Shown here piece by piece: positions 8,744-16,397 of a stretch of DNA of 37,881 nt. Made by a program: the position numbers and the translations under genes. The stretch's first letter is position 1; every line of letters starts with the position of its first letter. Below the pieces are notes generated by a model. That model saw nothing but the letters and a program-made list of their open reading frames with translations. It was not told the DNA's origin and did not search any database. Origin of the DNA: Planctomycetota bacterium (GTDB lineage Bacteria; Planctomycetota; Phycisphaerae; Sedimentisphaerales; Anaerobacaceae); contig JAGLSG010000002.1 of assembly GCA_023135865.1 (NCBI GenBank), positions 1 through 37,881 of the forward strand, in the 5' to 3' direction.

Positions 8744-10249
8744 TTAATTATCGCCGGAGCGTTCGGAAAGTTTTTCAGCGAAATACTTATTTATTGCAGC
8801 TGCAGCTCCTCTGCCCTGACCCATAGCGAGAATTACCGTAGCTGAGCCGAGTACAATATCACCACCTGCCCAAACGCCATCGATTGACGTTTTGCAGTTT
8901 TCATCTACGATGATATTTCCCCATTTATTGAATTTCAGATTCGGCGTGGTTTGGCCGATGAGCGGATTTGCACCATTGCCGATAGCTATAATCACCGCAT
9001 CCAGGTCGATTGTAAATTCTGAATTTTCTATTGCGACCGGTCTGCGTCTGCCGGATTCGTCCGGCTCGCCAAGCTCGTATTTAATACATTCAACTGCTTT
9101 TACGCAGCTGTTTTCATCGCCGATAATTTTTTGCGGGCTTTGCAGCGTATGAAATTCGACGCCTTCTTCTTTTGCGTGATGCACTTCTTCGACTCTGGCC
9201 GGCATTTCTTTTTCAGTTCTTCTGTAGAGCAGATAAACTTTTTCAGCTCCGAGTCGCAAAGCCATTCTGCTGCAATCCATTGCCACATTTCCGCCGCCAA
9301 CTACCGCTATTTTTTTCGAGCGAATAATCGGAGTATCCGAGCCGTTGCCGAATTTGTAGGCCTTCATAAGATTGGCTCTCGTTAGATATTCATTTGCACT
9401 GTAAACACCGACCAGCGATTCGCCTTCGATTCCCATAAATTTCGGCAGGCCGGCTCCAACGCCAATATATACTGCATCGAAACCATCTTCGCTCATTAAC
9501 TGCTCGATGGTTCTCGTTTTGCCGACGATAAAATTGCGAACGATTTTTACGCCCATTTTTTCAAGAACATCGATTTCTTTTTGGACGATTTTTTTCGGCA
9601 GCCGAAATTCAGGGATTCCATAAACCATAACTCCGCCGGTTTTGTGGAAGGCCTCGAACATTGTAACATCGTGTCCGGCTCTCGCCGTGTCAGCTGCTGC
9701 GACAATTGAGCCGGGCCCTGAACCGATTACTGCTACTTTTATTTTGGTTTTTGCAGCAATTTTTGGAACATCTTTTTCATTTTGTTTGTCGCCCCAGTCA
9801 GCTGCGAATCTTTCCAATCTGCCGATTGAAACGGCTTTATTTACGTCTTTGAACTTCAAGCCGACCGTGCATTTTTCCTGACATTGTACTTCCTGCGGAC
9901 AGACTCTTCCGCAGACCGCCGGCAGAAGTGAATTTTCTTTAATAATGCCAAGTGCTTTTGCGAATTCGCCATCTGCAATAGCTGTTATAAAATCTTTTAT
10001 ATTTATTCTGACCGGGCAGCCGTTTACGCAAGGCGCTGTTTTGCAGCCGAGGCAGCGCATCGCTTCGAGCCGTGCCTGCGTTTCGCTGTAGCCGGTTGTA
10101 ACTTCTTCGACGTTATTTTTTCTTTCCATTGCATCCTGCTGCGGCATCTGCTGGCAGGGTATGGCGAATCTATCCGATGGTTTTAATCGGCCTTGCTTTT
10201 GCTTTTCAAGCAATTCATCGAGAAGTTGTTGTCTTTCTTTTTCAATCAT
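8744..10249 (-). CDS. nfnB: NfnB / GltD-like Fe-S flavoprotein (NADPH:ferredoxin oxidoreductase large subunit)
   Basis: 501-residue flavoprotein of the glutamate synthase small-subunit family. Eight cysteines near the N-terminus (66, 69, 74, 78 and 113, 117, 123, 127) form two [4Fe-4S] sites. An FAD-binding GSGPG turn lies near 176-180 and an NADP-binding VVGGGNVAMD with RRTEKEMPAR follows. The C-terminal segment has the second FAD contact (WAGGDIVLGSATVI). GltD-like proteins also occur in glutamate synthase, but no large GltB is nearby. Instead the next gene upstream in transcription is an NfnA-like subunit, which makes the electron-bifurcating Nfn complex (NADH + 2 reduced ferredoxin + 2 NADP to NAD + 2 NADPH, reversible) the best reading. 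The 134-bp spacer to nfnA is filled by a 105-bp palindromic repeat. Confidence 0.88.
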   Translation of the reverse strand: MIEKERQQLLDELLEKQKQGRLKPSDRFAIPCQQMPQQDAMERKNNVEEVTTGYSETQARLEAMRCLGCKTAPCVNGCPVRINIKDFITAIADGEFAKALGIIKENSLLPAVCGRVCPQEVQCQEKCTVGLKFKDVNKAVSIGRLERFAADWGDKQNEKDVPKIAAKTKIKVAVIGSGPGSIVAAADTARAGHDVTMFEAFHKTGGVMVYGIPEFRLPKKIVQKEIDVLEKMGVKIVRNFIVGKTRTIEQLMSEDGFDAVYIGVGAGLPKFMGIEGESLVGVYSANEYLTRANLMKAYKFGNGSDTPIIRSKKIAVVGGGNVAMDCSRMALRLGAEKVYLLYRRTEKEMPARVEEVHHAKEEGVEFHTLQSPQKIIGDENSCVKAVECIKYELGEPDESGRRRPVAIENSEFTIDLDAVIIAIGNGANPLIGQTTPNLKFNKWGNIIVDENCKTSIDGVWAGGDIVLGSATVILAMGQGRGAAAAINKYFAEKLSERSGDN

Positions 10250-10268
10250 AAATTCGTATTTCGTATCT

Positions 10269-10373
10269 TGTCATTGCGAGGCCTGTCTTGTAGGCCGCGG
10301 CAATCTTGATTTTGAACTTTGAGATTGCTTCGCTTTGTCCTTCGACAAGCTCAGGACTTTGCTCGCAATGACA
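10269..10373. repeat. 105-bp composite palindromic repeat, copy 1
   Basis: Lies between nfnA and nfnB. It begins TGTCATTGCGAG and ends CTCGCAATGACA. Inside are a small hairpin GGCCT...AGGCC and an inserted palindrome TCCTTCGACAAGCTCAGGA. A second copy at 14205-14309 differs at five positions by hand alignment. Confidence 0.9.
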
Positions 10374-10383
10374 TTTTGTGATT

Positions 10384-11256
10384 TTACTTTTTACGCTCTG
10401 TTTTTTTATCTAATCCTATTTTACATTTATGTTCTTTATATTGTTCAAGTGCTTTTTGTTCGTGATTTTTATAAGCGTTTAATCTTTTGAGCATTAAATC
10501 GAAGTTGACTTTATGGCCATCAAATTCCGGCCCGTCAACGCAGACGAATTTTGTTTCTCCGCCGATTTCAACTCGGCATCCGCCGCACATTCCCGTGCCG
10601 TCAATCATAATTGTATTGAGCGAAACATCCGTCGGTACATCAAATTGCTTTGTTACTTCGCAGCAGAATTTCATCATTACAGCCGGCCCGATTACAAATA
10701 CTTTGTCCGGCTTTTGCTTTCGCTGACAAATTTCTTTTAAGGGTTCGGTTACGAGTGCCTTTCGGCCGAGCGAGCCATCATCGGTAGTTACGATTAGTTC
10801 ATCGGAAATTGCGGCAAATTCACTTTCGAGAATTAACAGCTCTTTGTTTCTTGCTCCCAAAATGCTGATGATTTTATTTCCTTGTTTCTTAAGAGCCGTT
10901 GCGATTGGCAGCAGTGGCGCGCATCCGATTCCGCCGCCGACACAAACCACTAGTCCGAAATTTTCGAGATGAGTTGGTTTGCCGAGAGGGCCGGCTATGT
11001 TTTCTATTGTTTCGCCGACTTTCAAATCAGCGAGTTCTGTGGTGGTTTTGCCGAGCCGCTGCCAGATTAGCCGAATTGTGCCTTTTTCGGCGTTGGAAGC
11101 TGCAATTGTCAGCGGAATCCGCTCGCTGTATTCACTGTTTATAGCGAGAATTATAAACTGGCCGGGCTTTGCAGCTGAAGCAATCAGTTCAGCGGACACG
11201 TCAATAGCAAAAACGTTTTCAGAAAGCTGCTCTTTATGTATAATTTTATGCGACAT
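10384..11256 (-). CDS. nfnA: NfnA / sulfide dehydrogenase-like FAD/NAD-binding subunit
   Basis: 290-residue ferredoxin-NADP reductase family protein. It has an FAD site RIPLTIA (about 46-52), an NAD-binding VCVGGGIGCAPLLPIA (about 104-119), and a [2Fe-2S] site with ligands Asp219, Cys224, Cys227 and Cys239. The Asp-Cys3 ligand spacing matches NfnA of the bifurcating Nfn complex. PyrK-like dihydroorotate dehydrogenase subunits are the alternative but lie with pyrD. An upstream ATG at 11307 would add 17 residues, but it overlaps the -10 box of the promoter at 11298-11326; the internal start MSHKIIHKEQ matches the family, so 11256 is preferred. It is the first gene of the nfnA-nfnB operon and diverges from trxB. 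Confidence 0.88.
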   Translation of the reverse strand: MSHKIIHKEQLSENVFAIDVSAELIASAAKPGQFIILAINSEYSERIPLTIAASNAEKGTIRLIWQRLGKTTTELADLKVGETIENIAGPLGKPTHLENFGLVVCVGGGIGCAPLLPIATALKKQGNKIISILGARNKELLILESEFAAISDELIVTTDDGSLGRKALVTEPLKEICQRKQKPDKVFVIGPAVMMKFCCEVTKQFDVPTDVSLNTIMIDGTGMCGGCRVEIGGETKFVCVDGPEFDGHKVNFDLMLKRLNAYKNHEQKALEQYKEHKCKIGLDKKTERKK

Positions 11257-11297
11257 TTTTTTTACTCGTCCAAAAATAAAATTTCTCTCAAACCCTG

Positions 11298-11326
11298 ATT
11301 CTGCCATTTTAACCAGCTCGTGTCAA
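11298..11326 (-). promoter_or_regulatory. Promoter of nfnA-nfnB
   Basis: Minus strand TTGACA (11321-11326), 17 bp, CAGAAT (11298-11303). The predicted start lies near 11290, giving a leader of about 35 nt to the ATG at 11256. This supports the shorter NfnA start. Confidence 0.6.
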
Positions 11327-11426
11327 GTGAGCCGTTGGCCGGCAAAAATCAGCTTGGCAGTTTTGAAAAATTATGGTATCTCAATAAAAGTAAGAAACGG
11401 TATTCAAAGCGAAAAAAGACGGCAAG

Positions 11427-11455
11427 TTGACGACAGTTTTGCCGAATTTTATGTT
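11427..11455 (+). promoter_or_regulatory. Candidate promoter of trxB
   Basis: TTGACG (11427-11432), 17 bp, TATGTT (11450-11455) on the plus strand, about 90 nt before trxB. A weaker alternative is TTGGCA/TATCTC about 80 bp upstream. The remainder of the divergent spacer 11327-11552 shows no other structure. Confidence 0.45.
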
Positions 11456-11552
11456 TTTATTTGCTTTGATTATCTTGTTTATCACTATTTTTAATATCTA
11501 ATCGTGTATTTATTCGTTGTTTTTTTGTTTTTATTTTAGGTTTTAATTCAAA

Positions 11553-12545
11553 ATGAAAATTTATGACTGTATTATAATCGGAGCCGGCCCGGCTGGTCTG
11601 GCGGCGGCTCTTTACGCATCACGCGACAGATTCAAAACGCTGGTTCTCGAAAAATTTTATCCCGGCGGACAAATCAATAACACAAACCGAATAGAAAATT
11701 ATCCCGGAATAAAACAAATTGATGGCCCGGCTCTGATTGAGCAGTTGAAGGGGCAGGCAGAAAGTTTCGGAGCAGAAATAAAAAGCACCGCCGAAGTTAC
11801 AAAGCTGGAAAAACTTTCCAATGGAAATATCGAAATTTCCTGCGGCGATGAAAAATACGTTTCAAGAGCAGTCATTCTCGCACCCGGAAGCGATTACAAA
11901 AAATTGGGCGTGCCCGGTGAAGAAAAATTCAGAAATTCCGGAACGGGCGTTAGCTATTGCGGAACCTGTGATGCTCCTTTTTACAGGGGAAAAGAAGTTG
12001 TAGCTGTAGGCGGCGGAAATACAGCTATTGAAGAAACACTGCATTTGGCAAAATTTGCAGAGAAAGTAACACTCGTCCATCGCCGAGATGAATTTCGAGC
12101 CACAAAAACACTCGCCGAAGAACTGCTCGCAAAAGTGAATGAGCCGAATTCAAATTTGCTCGTAAGATACGACTCAGTCGTAACGGCAATCGAAGGCGAA
12201 GATAAGGTTCAAGCGGCAAAAATAAAAAATGTGAAAACCGGCGAAGAAGAAAACTACCCTTGTGATGGCGTATTTATTTTTATTGGAATGGTTCCCAATA
12301 CCGCATTTTTGAATGGCTTTGTCGATTTGACCGAGAGCGGCTTTATAAAATGTGATAGTGCGTATCTTAGAACGAAAATTCCCGGCGTATTTACAGCTGG
12401 TGATTGCCGAGCCGGTGCTGCAATGCAGCTTGCAACGGCGACCGCTGATGGCGTTTTGACAGCTATGCTCCTGAAGCAGTATTTCAGAGATGCAAATTGG
12501 TGGAGTCAAATGCCGGACGATTCAACCCAGGCAAGTGGATGGTAG
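11553..12545 (+). CDS. trxB: Thioredoxin-disulfide reductase TrxB
   Basis: 330-residue NADPH:thioredoxin reductase, low-molecular-weight type. It has an FAD-binding GAGPAGLAAALYASR (about 10-24), the redox-active CGTC (Cys136 and Cys139), an NADPH-binding VGGGNTAIEE (about 152-161) with HRRDEFRA, and the C-terminal FAD contact VFTAGDCRAGAAMQLATATADG. It transfers electrons from NADPH to thioredoxin, encoded convergently at 12699-13025. The ribosome binding site before ATG 11553 is poor (AGG about 14 bases upstream). It diverges from nfnA-nfnB, whose product can supply NADPH. The last residues (about 15) extend past the usual end of the family. Confidence 0.96.
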   Translation: MKIYDCIIIGAGPAGLAAALYASRDRFKTLVLEKFYPGGQINNTNRIENYPGIKQIDGPALIEQLKGQAESFGAEIKSTAEVTKLEKLSNGNIEISCGDEKYVSRAVILAPGSDYKKLGVPGEEKFRNSGTGVSYCGTCDAPFYRGKEVVAVGGGNTAIEETLHLAKFAEKVTLVHRRDEFRATKTLAEELLAKVNEPNSNLLVRYDSVVTAIEGEDKVQAAKIKNVKTGEEENYPCDGVFIFIGMVPNTAFLNGFVDLTESGFIKCDSAYLRTKIPGVFTAGDCRAGAAMQLATATADGVLTAMLLKQYFRDANWWSQMPDDSTQASGW

Positions 12546-12556
12546 GAAACATCAGC

Positions 12557-12695
12557 AAAGCTAAAAACTTAAAGTGTAAAACTCAAAACCAAAATTCAAA
12601 GCTTAAAATTTTTGACTGCAACTTAAACCGGACATTGGCAGCTTTGAGTTTTAAGCTATGGTTTTTAGTTTTAAACTTTTAGCTTTAAACTTTGT
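12557..12695. repeat. AT-rich imperfect inverted repeat, copy 1 (possible bidirectional terminator)
   Basis: Fills the 153-bp gap between the convergent trxB and trxA. The left arm is built of AAAGCTAAAA and GTAAAACTCAAAACC-type units and the right arm of their complements (TTGAGTTTTAAGCTATGG, TTTTAGCTTTAAACTTT). Its right arm is nearly the same as that at about 19753-19801. Position and T-rich arms suit a two-way terminator. Confidence 0.7.
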
Positions 12696-12698
12696 TCT

Positions 12699-13025
12699 TT
12701 ACAGCAGTTCATCAATCGCAGCGGACATATCTTTTTTACTGGCAAGCCCGACCCATTTCTTTTCCACCTGACCGTTTTTGAAAAGGATGATTGTTGGGAT
12801 TGCGTTGATGCCGAATTCCATAGCACTATCACGTGCCTCATCCGTATCGAGTTTGCAGATTCTGGCTTTGCCATCATAATCAGCTGCGATTTCCTCAAGG
12901 ATTGGAGCCATCATTTTACACGGGCCGCACCACGGTGCCCAGAAATCAACGAGAACCGGCACCTCACTACTGTGAACCATCTCATCGAATGTAGTATCGT
13001 TTAACTCGATTACGTTTTCAGCCAT
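12699..13025 (-). CDS. trxA: Thioredoxin TrxA
   Basis: 108-residue thioredoxin with the active site WCGPC (Cys33 and Cys36) in FWAPWCGPCK, the cis-Pro segment INAIPTIILF, and the GxA-type C-terminal loop. It reduces protein disulfides and is itself reduced by TrxB, encoded convergently 153 bp away. AGGGGAA precedes the ATG at 13025. A strong promoter lies at 13070-13098 with a leader of about 40 nt, so the gene is probably a single-gene unit. Nothing unusual is seen. Confidence 0.98.
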   Translation of the reverse strand: MAENVIELNDTTFDEMVHSSEVPVLVDFWAPWCGPCKMMAPILEEIAADYDGKARICKLDTDEARDSAMEFGINAIPTIILFKNGQVEKKWVGLASKKDMSAAIDELL

Positions 13026-13069
13026 TTCCCCTGCCTTTCCTTATAACAAATGCCAAATATACGGCGGTG

Positions 13070-13098
13070 ATTCTATCAGCCGAGCTGGAATTAGTCAA
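13070..13098 (-). promoter_or_regulatory. Promoter of trxA
   Basis: Minus strand TTGACT (13093-13098), exactly 17 bp, TAGAAT (13070-13075). Located 45 bp upstream of the trxA start codon. Confidence 0.75.
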
Positions 13099-13100
13099 CT

Positions 13101-13165
13101 GTAAATTAGTTGCTGGTTGCTTGTTAATTGAGGCCGCCGAAGGCGACACTAACAACTAACAACAG
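13101..13165. repeat. Imperfect palindromic repeat with CGCCGAAGGCG core
   Basis: Arms of GTTGCTGGTTGCTTGTTA-type sequence on the left and AACAACTAACAACAG on the right surround the perfect small hairpin CGCC-GAA-GGCG (about 13134-13144). Lies between trxA and scpA. No second copy was found in the window, so repeat status is inferred from form. Confidence 0.4.
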
Positions 13166-13173
13166 TCCCTTAT

Positions 13174-14139
13174 TTACAATTCGCTTAATTGCGATTTTTG
13201 TGTTGGGATTTTTGTGCCTGCTTTTTTCGCTGGAATTTCTACGATTGCAATTGGCGGTGTTTTTTGCTGCGATTGAGTTTGTTTTTGGTCTTGCGAAATT
13301 TCCTGAGTGATTTCTTCTGTTATTTCCTGCGGTTTTTCAGCTTGCGGAATCTTAGATTCTGATTCCTCCTCCTGCAAAGCGAGCATTGCATCACGAACCG
13401 CTTTTTCAGCCGGCACATCTGTCAGCGGTCTAATGTAGAGCTGTTTTGATGATTGCATATTTTCAATTGTTGCCAGTTTTTCACGAACCAGTTCCAGCAG
13501 TGCAAGGAACAAGCCAACCATAACAAGCCGATTATTCCTGCCGATGAAAATTTGCTCAAAATTCAAATTGCCTTCCGTTTGCAGCCGGTGCAGAATTTCA
13601 ATCTGGTACAAATCGATTGGCGTATCGTCTTCGATGTGTGCCAAATCAAGCATCGCTCCGGTGGCTTTGCAAATTGCATCAAACGCTTCAAGTAAATCCC
13701 AGACGTTTACCTGCTCAATGTCGATTTCCGGCGGAGCATCTGGTTTTAGTCGGTCGATTATTACGCTCGGCCGCGGGAACCGCTGAACCTGCTCGGCGGC
13801 TGCGGCACTTAAAACGCCAGCTGTATCTTTGAACTTTTTGTATTCCAATAATTGGCGAATCAATTCGCTGCGTGGGTCGCTCAAATCTTCTTCGGCCTCT
13901 TCCAGCTCGGCTTTCGGCAAGAGCATAGCTGATTTTATTTGTATAAGCGTTGCAGCCATTACGAGAAAATCGCCTGCCAAATCAATGTCCAGCCGTTTCA
14001 GCATCTCAACATAATTTATGTACTGCTCGGTAATTTTAACGAGTGGAATATCGTAAATGTCCACCTCGTCTTTGCGAACAAGGTAGAGCAACAGGTCAAG
14101 CGGCCCGGCAAAAATATCAAGTTTTACACGATAATCCAT
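13174..14139 (-). CDS. scpA: Segregation and condensation protein A (ScpA)
   Basis: 321-residue kleisin of the bacterial SMC-ScpAB condensin. The N-terminal FAGPLDLLLYLVRKDEVDIYDIPL is the family signature, and the winged-helix C-terminal part (about residues 175-245) is recognisable. The last 60 or so residues are a Gln/Glu/Lys-rich extension absent from typical ScpA (about 250 residues); it is probably disordered. It is transcribed after trpS with a 210-bp spacer that holds a composite palindromic repeat. trpS-scpA neighbourhoods occur in several phyla. No scpB is present in the window; it may lie elsewhere. Confidence 0.93.
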   Translation of the reverse strand: MDYRVKLDIFAGPLDLLLYLVRKDEVDIYDIPLVKITEQYINYVEMLKRLDIDLAGDFLVMAATLIQIKSAMLLPKAELEEAEEDLSDPRSELIRQLLEYKKFKDTAGVLSAAAAEQVQRFPRPSVIIDRLKPDAPPEIDIEQVNVWDLLEAFDAICKATGAMLDLAHIEDDTPIDLYQIEILHRLQTEGNLNFEQIFIGRNNRLVMVGLFLALLELVREKLATIENMQSSKQLYIRPLTDVPAEKAVRDAMLALQEEESESKIPQAEKPQEITEEITQEISQDQKQTQSQQKTPPIAIVEIPAKKAGTKIPTQKSQLSEL

Positions 14140-14164
14140 AAATTCGTATCTCGTATTGCGCCTG

Positions 14165-14185
14165 CCCTGAGCGCAGTCGAACGGG
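14165..14185. repeat. Short CCCTGAG...CGGG palindrome
   Basis: A 21-nt palindromic unit beginning CCCTGAGCGCAGTCGAA, related to the TCCTTCGACAAGCTCAGGA unit. It is preceded by ATTCGTATCTCGTATTGCG-type sequence that recurs in the insert in dxs. Confidence 0.5.
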
Positions 14186-14204
14186 TGAAGCGTATATCGT
14201 TATT

Positions 14205-14309
14205 TGTCATTGCGAGGCCTGTTTTTCAGGCCGCGGCAATCTTGATTTTGGGCTTTGAGATTGCTTCGCTTTGTCCTTCGACAAGCTCAGGACTTTGCTC
14301 GCAATGACA
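14205..14309. repeat. 105-bp composite palindromic repeat, copy 2
   Basis: Same length as copy 1 at 10269-10373, with five differences. Three fall in the small hairpin, where the stem is kept or improved (GGCCTG/CAGGCC). It lies in the trpS-scpA spacer, so it is transcribed with the operon like copy 1. Confidence 0.9.
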
Positions 14310-14349
14310 TTCTGCGATTCCACAGTTTTAATTTTTTAGCTTTAAATTT

Positions 14350-15315
14350 TTATTTTCTAAGTCCTACAACTTCTCTTACTTGGGCGAGTTTTTTATTTGC
14401 AACAGCTGCTGCACGCTCTGCTCCTTTTGCCAAAAGTTTTTCTACATAATCGATATTATTTTCCAGCTCAGCTCGTTTTTCTCTGAACGGCTCGAAGTAT
14501 TCAACTATTAGTTCGGCGAGCCGCTTTTTGACATCGCCGTAACCGGTTCCGCCTTTTTCATATTTGTTTTTCCACTCGGCAAGTTCATCTTCTTTGGCTA
14601 CGAGTTTCAGCAGAGCGAAAACGTTGCATTTTTCCGCATCTTTTGGCTCGGCAACCGGCGTGGAATCCGTAACGATTCTCATAATTTTTTTGCGAACGCT
14701 TTTTTCCGATTCGAATATGCCGATTGTATTATTGTAGCTCTTGCTCATTTTTCTGCCGTCAACTCCCGGCACAACAGCTACCTGTTTTATTATGTGCTCT
14801 TTTGGCATTGTGAAAATTTCGCCGTAAGTATTATTGAATCGCTCGGCAATATCTCTCGTAACTTCTATGTGCTGCTTCTGGTCGGCTCCGACCGGCACGA
14901 GGTCAGCGTTGTAAATCAAAATATCAGCTGCCTGCAAAACCGGATACGCAAACAGGCCGTGATTCGGACTGATTCCCTGAGCGACCTTATCTTTGAAGCT
15001 GACGCATCTTTGCAAAAGCCCCATCGGCGTAATGCACGAAAGCAGCCAGGCAAGCTCGGTAACTTCGGGAACATCCGATTGCCGCCAGAAGACGGTCTTT
15101 TCTGTATCGAGGCCGAGAGCGATATAATCCATAGCTACTTCGATTGTACGGCGAGCCAAATCAGCTGGAGCCGGATTGCTCGTTAAGGCGTGATAGTCGG
15201 CGATGAAATAGAAGCTGTCGTGCTCGGCTTGCAGAGCTATGTGTTGACGGATAGCTCCGAAGAAGTTGCCTATATGTAGCTGGCCGCTTGGCTGTATGCC
15301 GGATAGAACTCTCAA
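14350..15315 (-). CDS. trpS: Tryptophan-tRNA ligase TrpS
   Basis: Class I aminoacyl-tRNA synthetase charging tRNA-Trp with tryptophan. The 321 residues match the usual bacterial length. Signature motifs are HIGN (residues 14-17, in PSGQLHIGNFFGAI) and KMSKS (189-193, in GRKMSKSYNN). The start codon appears to be TTG at 15315: it encodes the expected N-terminus MRVLSGIQPSG, no in-frame ATG occurs before the upstream stop, and GGGAG lies about seven bases before it. It is followed on the same strand by scpA. No T-box or other tryptophan-sensing leader was recognised upstream. Confidence 0.97.
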   Translation of the reverse strand: MRVLSGIQPSGQLHIGNFFGAIRQHIALQAEHDSFYFIADYHALTSNPAPADLARRTIEVAMDYIALGLDTEKTVFWRQSDVPEVTELAWLLSCITPMGLLQRCVSFKDKVAQGISPNHGLFAYPVLQAADILIYNADLVPVGADQKQHIEVTRDIAERFNNTYGEIFTMPKEHIIKQVAVVPGVDGRKMSKSYNNTIGIFESEKSVRKKIMRIVTDSTPVAEPKDAEKCNVFALLKLVAKEDELAEWKNKYEKGGTGYGDVKKRLAELIVEYFEPFREKRAELENNIDYVEKLLAKGAERAAAVANKKLAQVREVVGLRK

Positions 15316-15350
15316 AATAAACTCCCACTCAAAAGCGAAATTCTAAATGA

Positions 15351-15520
15351 AGTTTGAAACTTAAAACTAAAAGCTAAAAACCACAGCTTAATCCGTCTTC
15401 GCTAAAGCTACTACGGACAGGAATCCAAAACCGCCAACATCTGTTTTGCCGAGCGGCAGCTGAAAATTTTAAGCTTTGAACTTTGGTTTTGAGCTTTAAA
15501 CTTTAAATTTTTAGTTTTTT
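15351..15520. repeat. AT-rich imperfect inverted repeat, copy 2
   Basis: Arms built of AACTTAAAACTAAAAGCT units (left) and TTTGAGCTTTAAACTTTAAA units (right), like the elements at 12557-12695 and 19661-19801. The centre differs and here contains the 26-nt palindrome at 15392-15417. It lies between trpS and the toxin gene. Confidence 0.65.
15392..15417. repeat. 26-nt palindromic repeat, copy 2
   Basis: Stem TCCGT/ACGGA around the same core as 1470-1495 (TCTTCGCTAAAGCTAC), again followed by CAGG. The stem differs from copy 1 but remains paired. Confidence 0.7.
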
Positions 15521-15584
15521 TAGTGTATTGTTTAACAGCTGAAAAGTCAACGAAAAATTGCGATTCGTGTTTAGCTGGCAGCGA

Positions 15585-15869
15585 TTAGAATACTTCGGAT
15601 GGATGTCCCATTCTTGCCAGCAGCAATTCATCACCGGCTTCGCTGATTTTATAAACCAGAATCCAATCTTTCTGCATATACAAAGTTTTATATTCGCTCA
15701 TCCAGCCGGAATTGGGATAAATCTTGTAATCGTTTTCAAGATTTTCGTTATGGGATAATCTGGTGAGAACATCCTTTAGTATTGATAAATCTTTCTGCTC
15801 TTTACGAGCTGATTCCAGGTCTTTTTTGAACTGGGTAGAACGTGTTATTGTTAAATCATTACGAGCCAT
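15585..15869 (-). CDS. YafQ family type II toxin (mRNA interferase-like)
   Basis: 94-residue RelE-fold protein of the YafQ group: a start of ITRSTQFKKDLESARKEQKDL, then KDWILVYKI and a C-terminal GHPSEVF. YafQ cleaves mRNA in the ribosome and is neutralised by DinJ, and a DinJ-like antitoxin is encoded 76 bp upstream. Residues matching the catalytic Asp, Trp and last His are present (Asp68, Trp69, His89). The two other expected histidines are Tyr51 and Tyr64 here, so activity is uncertain. GGGGCGG precedes ATG 15869. The order antitoxin-then-toxin is the usual one. Confidence 0.85.
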   Translation of the reverse strand: MARNDLTITRSTQFKKDLESARKEQKDLSILKDVLTRLSHNENLENDYKIYPNSGWMSEYKTLYMQKDWILVYKISEAGDELLLARMGHPSEVF

Positions 15870-15945
15870 TTACCGCCCCATCTGCGCCCTTTATCAGTAT
15901 CAAAAAATACAGCTTTAGTGCGGTTTTTTGATGTTCTGAAATGGG

Positions 15946-16194
15946 TTATAAATCCTTTAAAAGTTCATCGACACTATCGAAGCTCGTGCCTTTTCCGGAA
16001 TCCAATTCCCTTATAGCTCGCAAAGTAACCTTATTAGGAACTTTCAGCTCAAAAGGTATTCCTCTTTGATAGATAACCTGCTTAAAGAACAAGGTTATTG
16101 CTTCCGACATATTTAAGCCCAAAGAGTTTAGTACGCTTCTTGCTGCCTTTTTTGTATCGCTATCAATTTTTGCATTTATTGTTACAACACTCAT
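15946..16194 (-). CDS. RelB/DinJ family antitoxin
   Basis: 82-residue antitoxin. The N-terminal half VTINAKIDSDTKKAARSVLNSLGL and MSEAITLFFKQV form the ribbon-helix-helix DNA-binding fold of the RelB/DinJ family, and RGIPFELKVPN is the typical junction to the toxin-binding tail. An upstream ATG at 16248 would add 18 residues but overlaps the promoter; AAGGGG seven bases before 16194 and family alignment favour the shorter start. It probably represses its own promoter by binding the inverted repeat at 16206-16222. Confidence 0.88.
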   Translation of the reverse strand: MSVVTINAKIDSDTKKAARSVLNSLGLNMSEAITLFFKQVIYQRGIPFELKVPNKVTLRAIRELDSGKGTSFDSVDELLKDL

Positions 16195-16205
16195 TTTTAA
16201 GCCCC

Positions 16206-16222
16206 TTATAAGTACGTTATAA
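16206..16222. promoter_or_regulatory. Candidate operator for the antitoxin
   Basis: Perfect inverted repeat TTATAA-N5-TTATAA in the leader, between the promoter and the antitoxin start. Its size suits a ribbon-helix-helix dimer pair. Binding is inferred. Confidence 0.5.
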
Positions 16223-16239
16223 CTACACTGTCTACACAC

Positions 16240-16268
16240 AATATACACACATTGTTCGGTAAAGTCAA
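16240..16268 (-). promoter_or_regulatory. Promoter of the toxin-antitoxin operon
   Basis: Minus strand TTGACT (16263-16268), exactly 17 bp, TATATT (16240-16245), about 46 bp before the antitoxin start. The stretch 16269-16397 has no recognisable element. Confidence 0.75.
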
Positions 16269-16397
16269 GGCATTTCTTTAGTAAAAAACGTTTTTGGATG
16301 ATTTTATGGCGTTTTAGCGGCCAATAACTTAGATATTTGCTTGTAAAAGAGCTTTTTTATACTTTTTCGCTGTTTTTTCACACTTTCGCACTTTTTT

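Noticed and set aside
11257-11307. Longer NfnA start at 11307
   Set aside because: The ATG overlaps the -10 box of the likely promoter, and the added 17 residues are not part of the family.
10269-14309. CRISPR array
   Set aside because: The two 105-bp repeats are 4 kb apart with genes between them; no regular short repeat-spacer series occurs in the window.
15316-15584. T-box or tryptophan leader before trpS
   Set aside because: No specifier loop, T-box sequence or terminator/antiterminator pair was recognised; the spacer is an AT-rich repeat.
16195-16248. Longer antitoxin start at 16248
   Set aside because: It lies within the promoter; the internal ATG has a good ribosome binding site and matches the family start.
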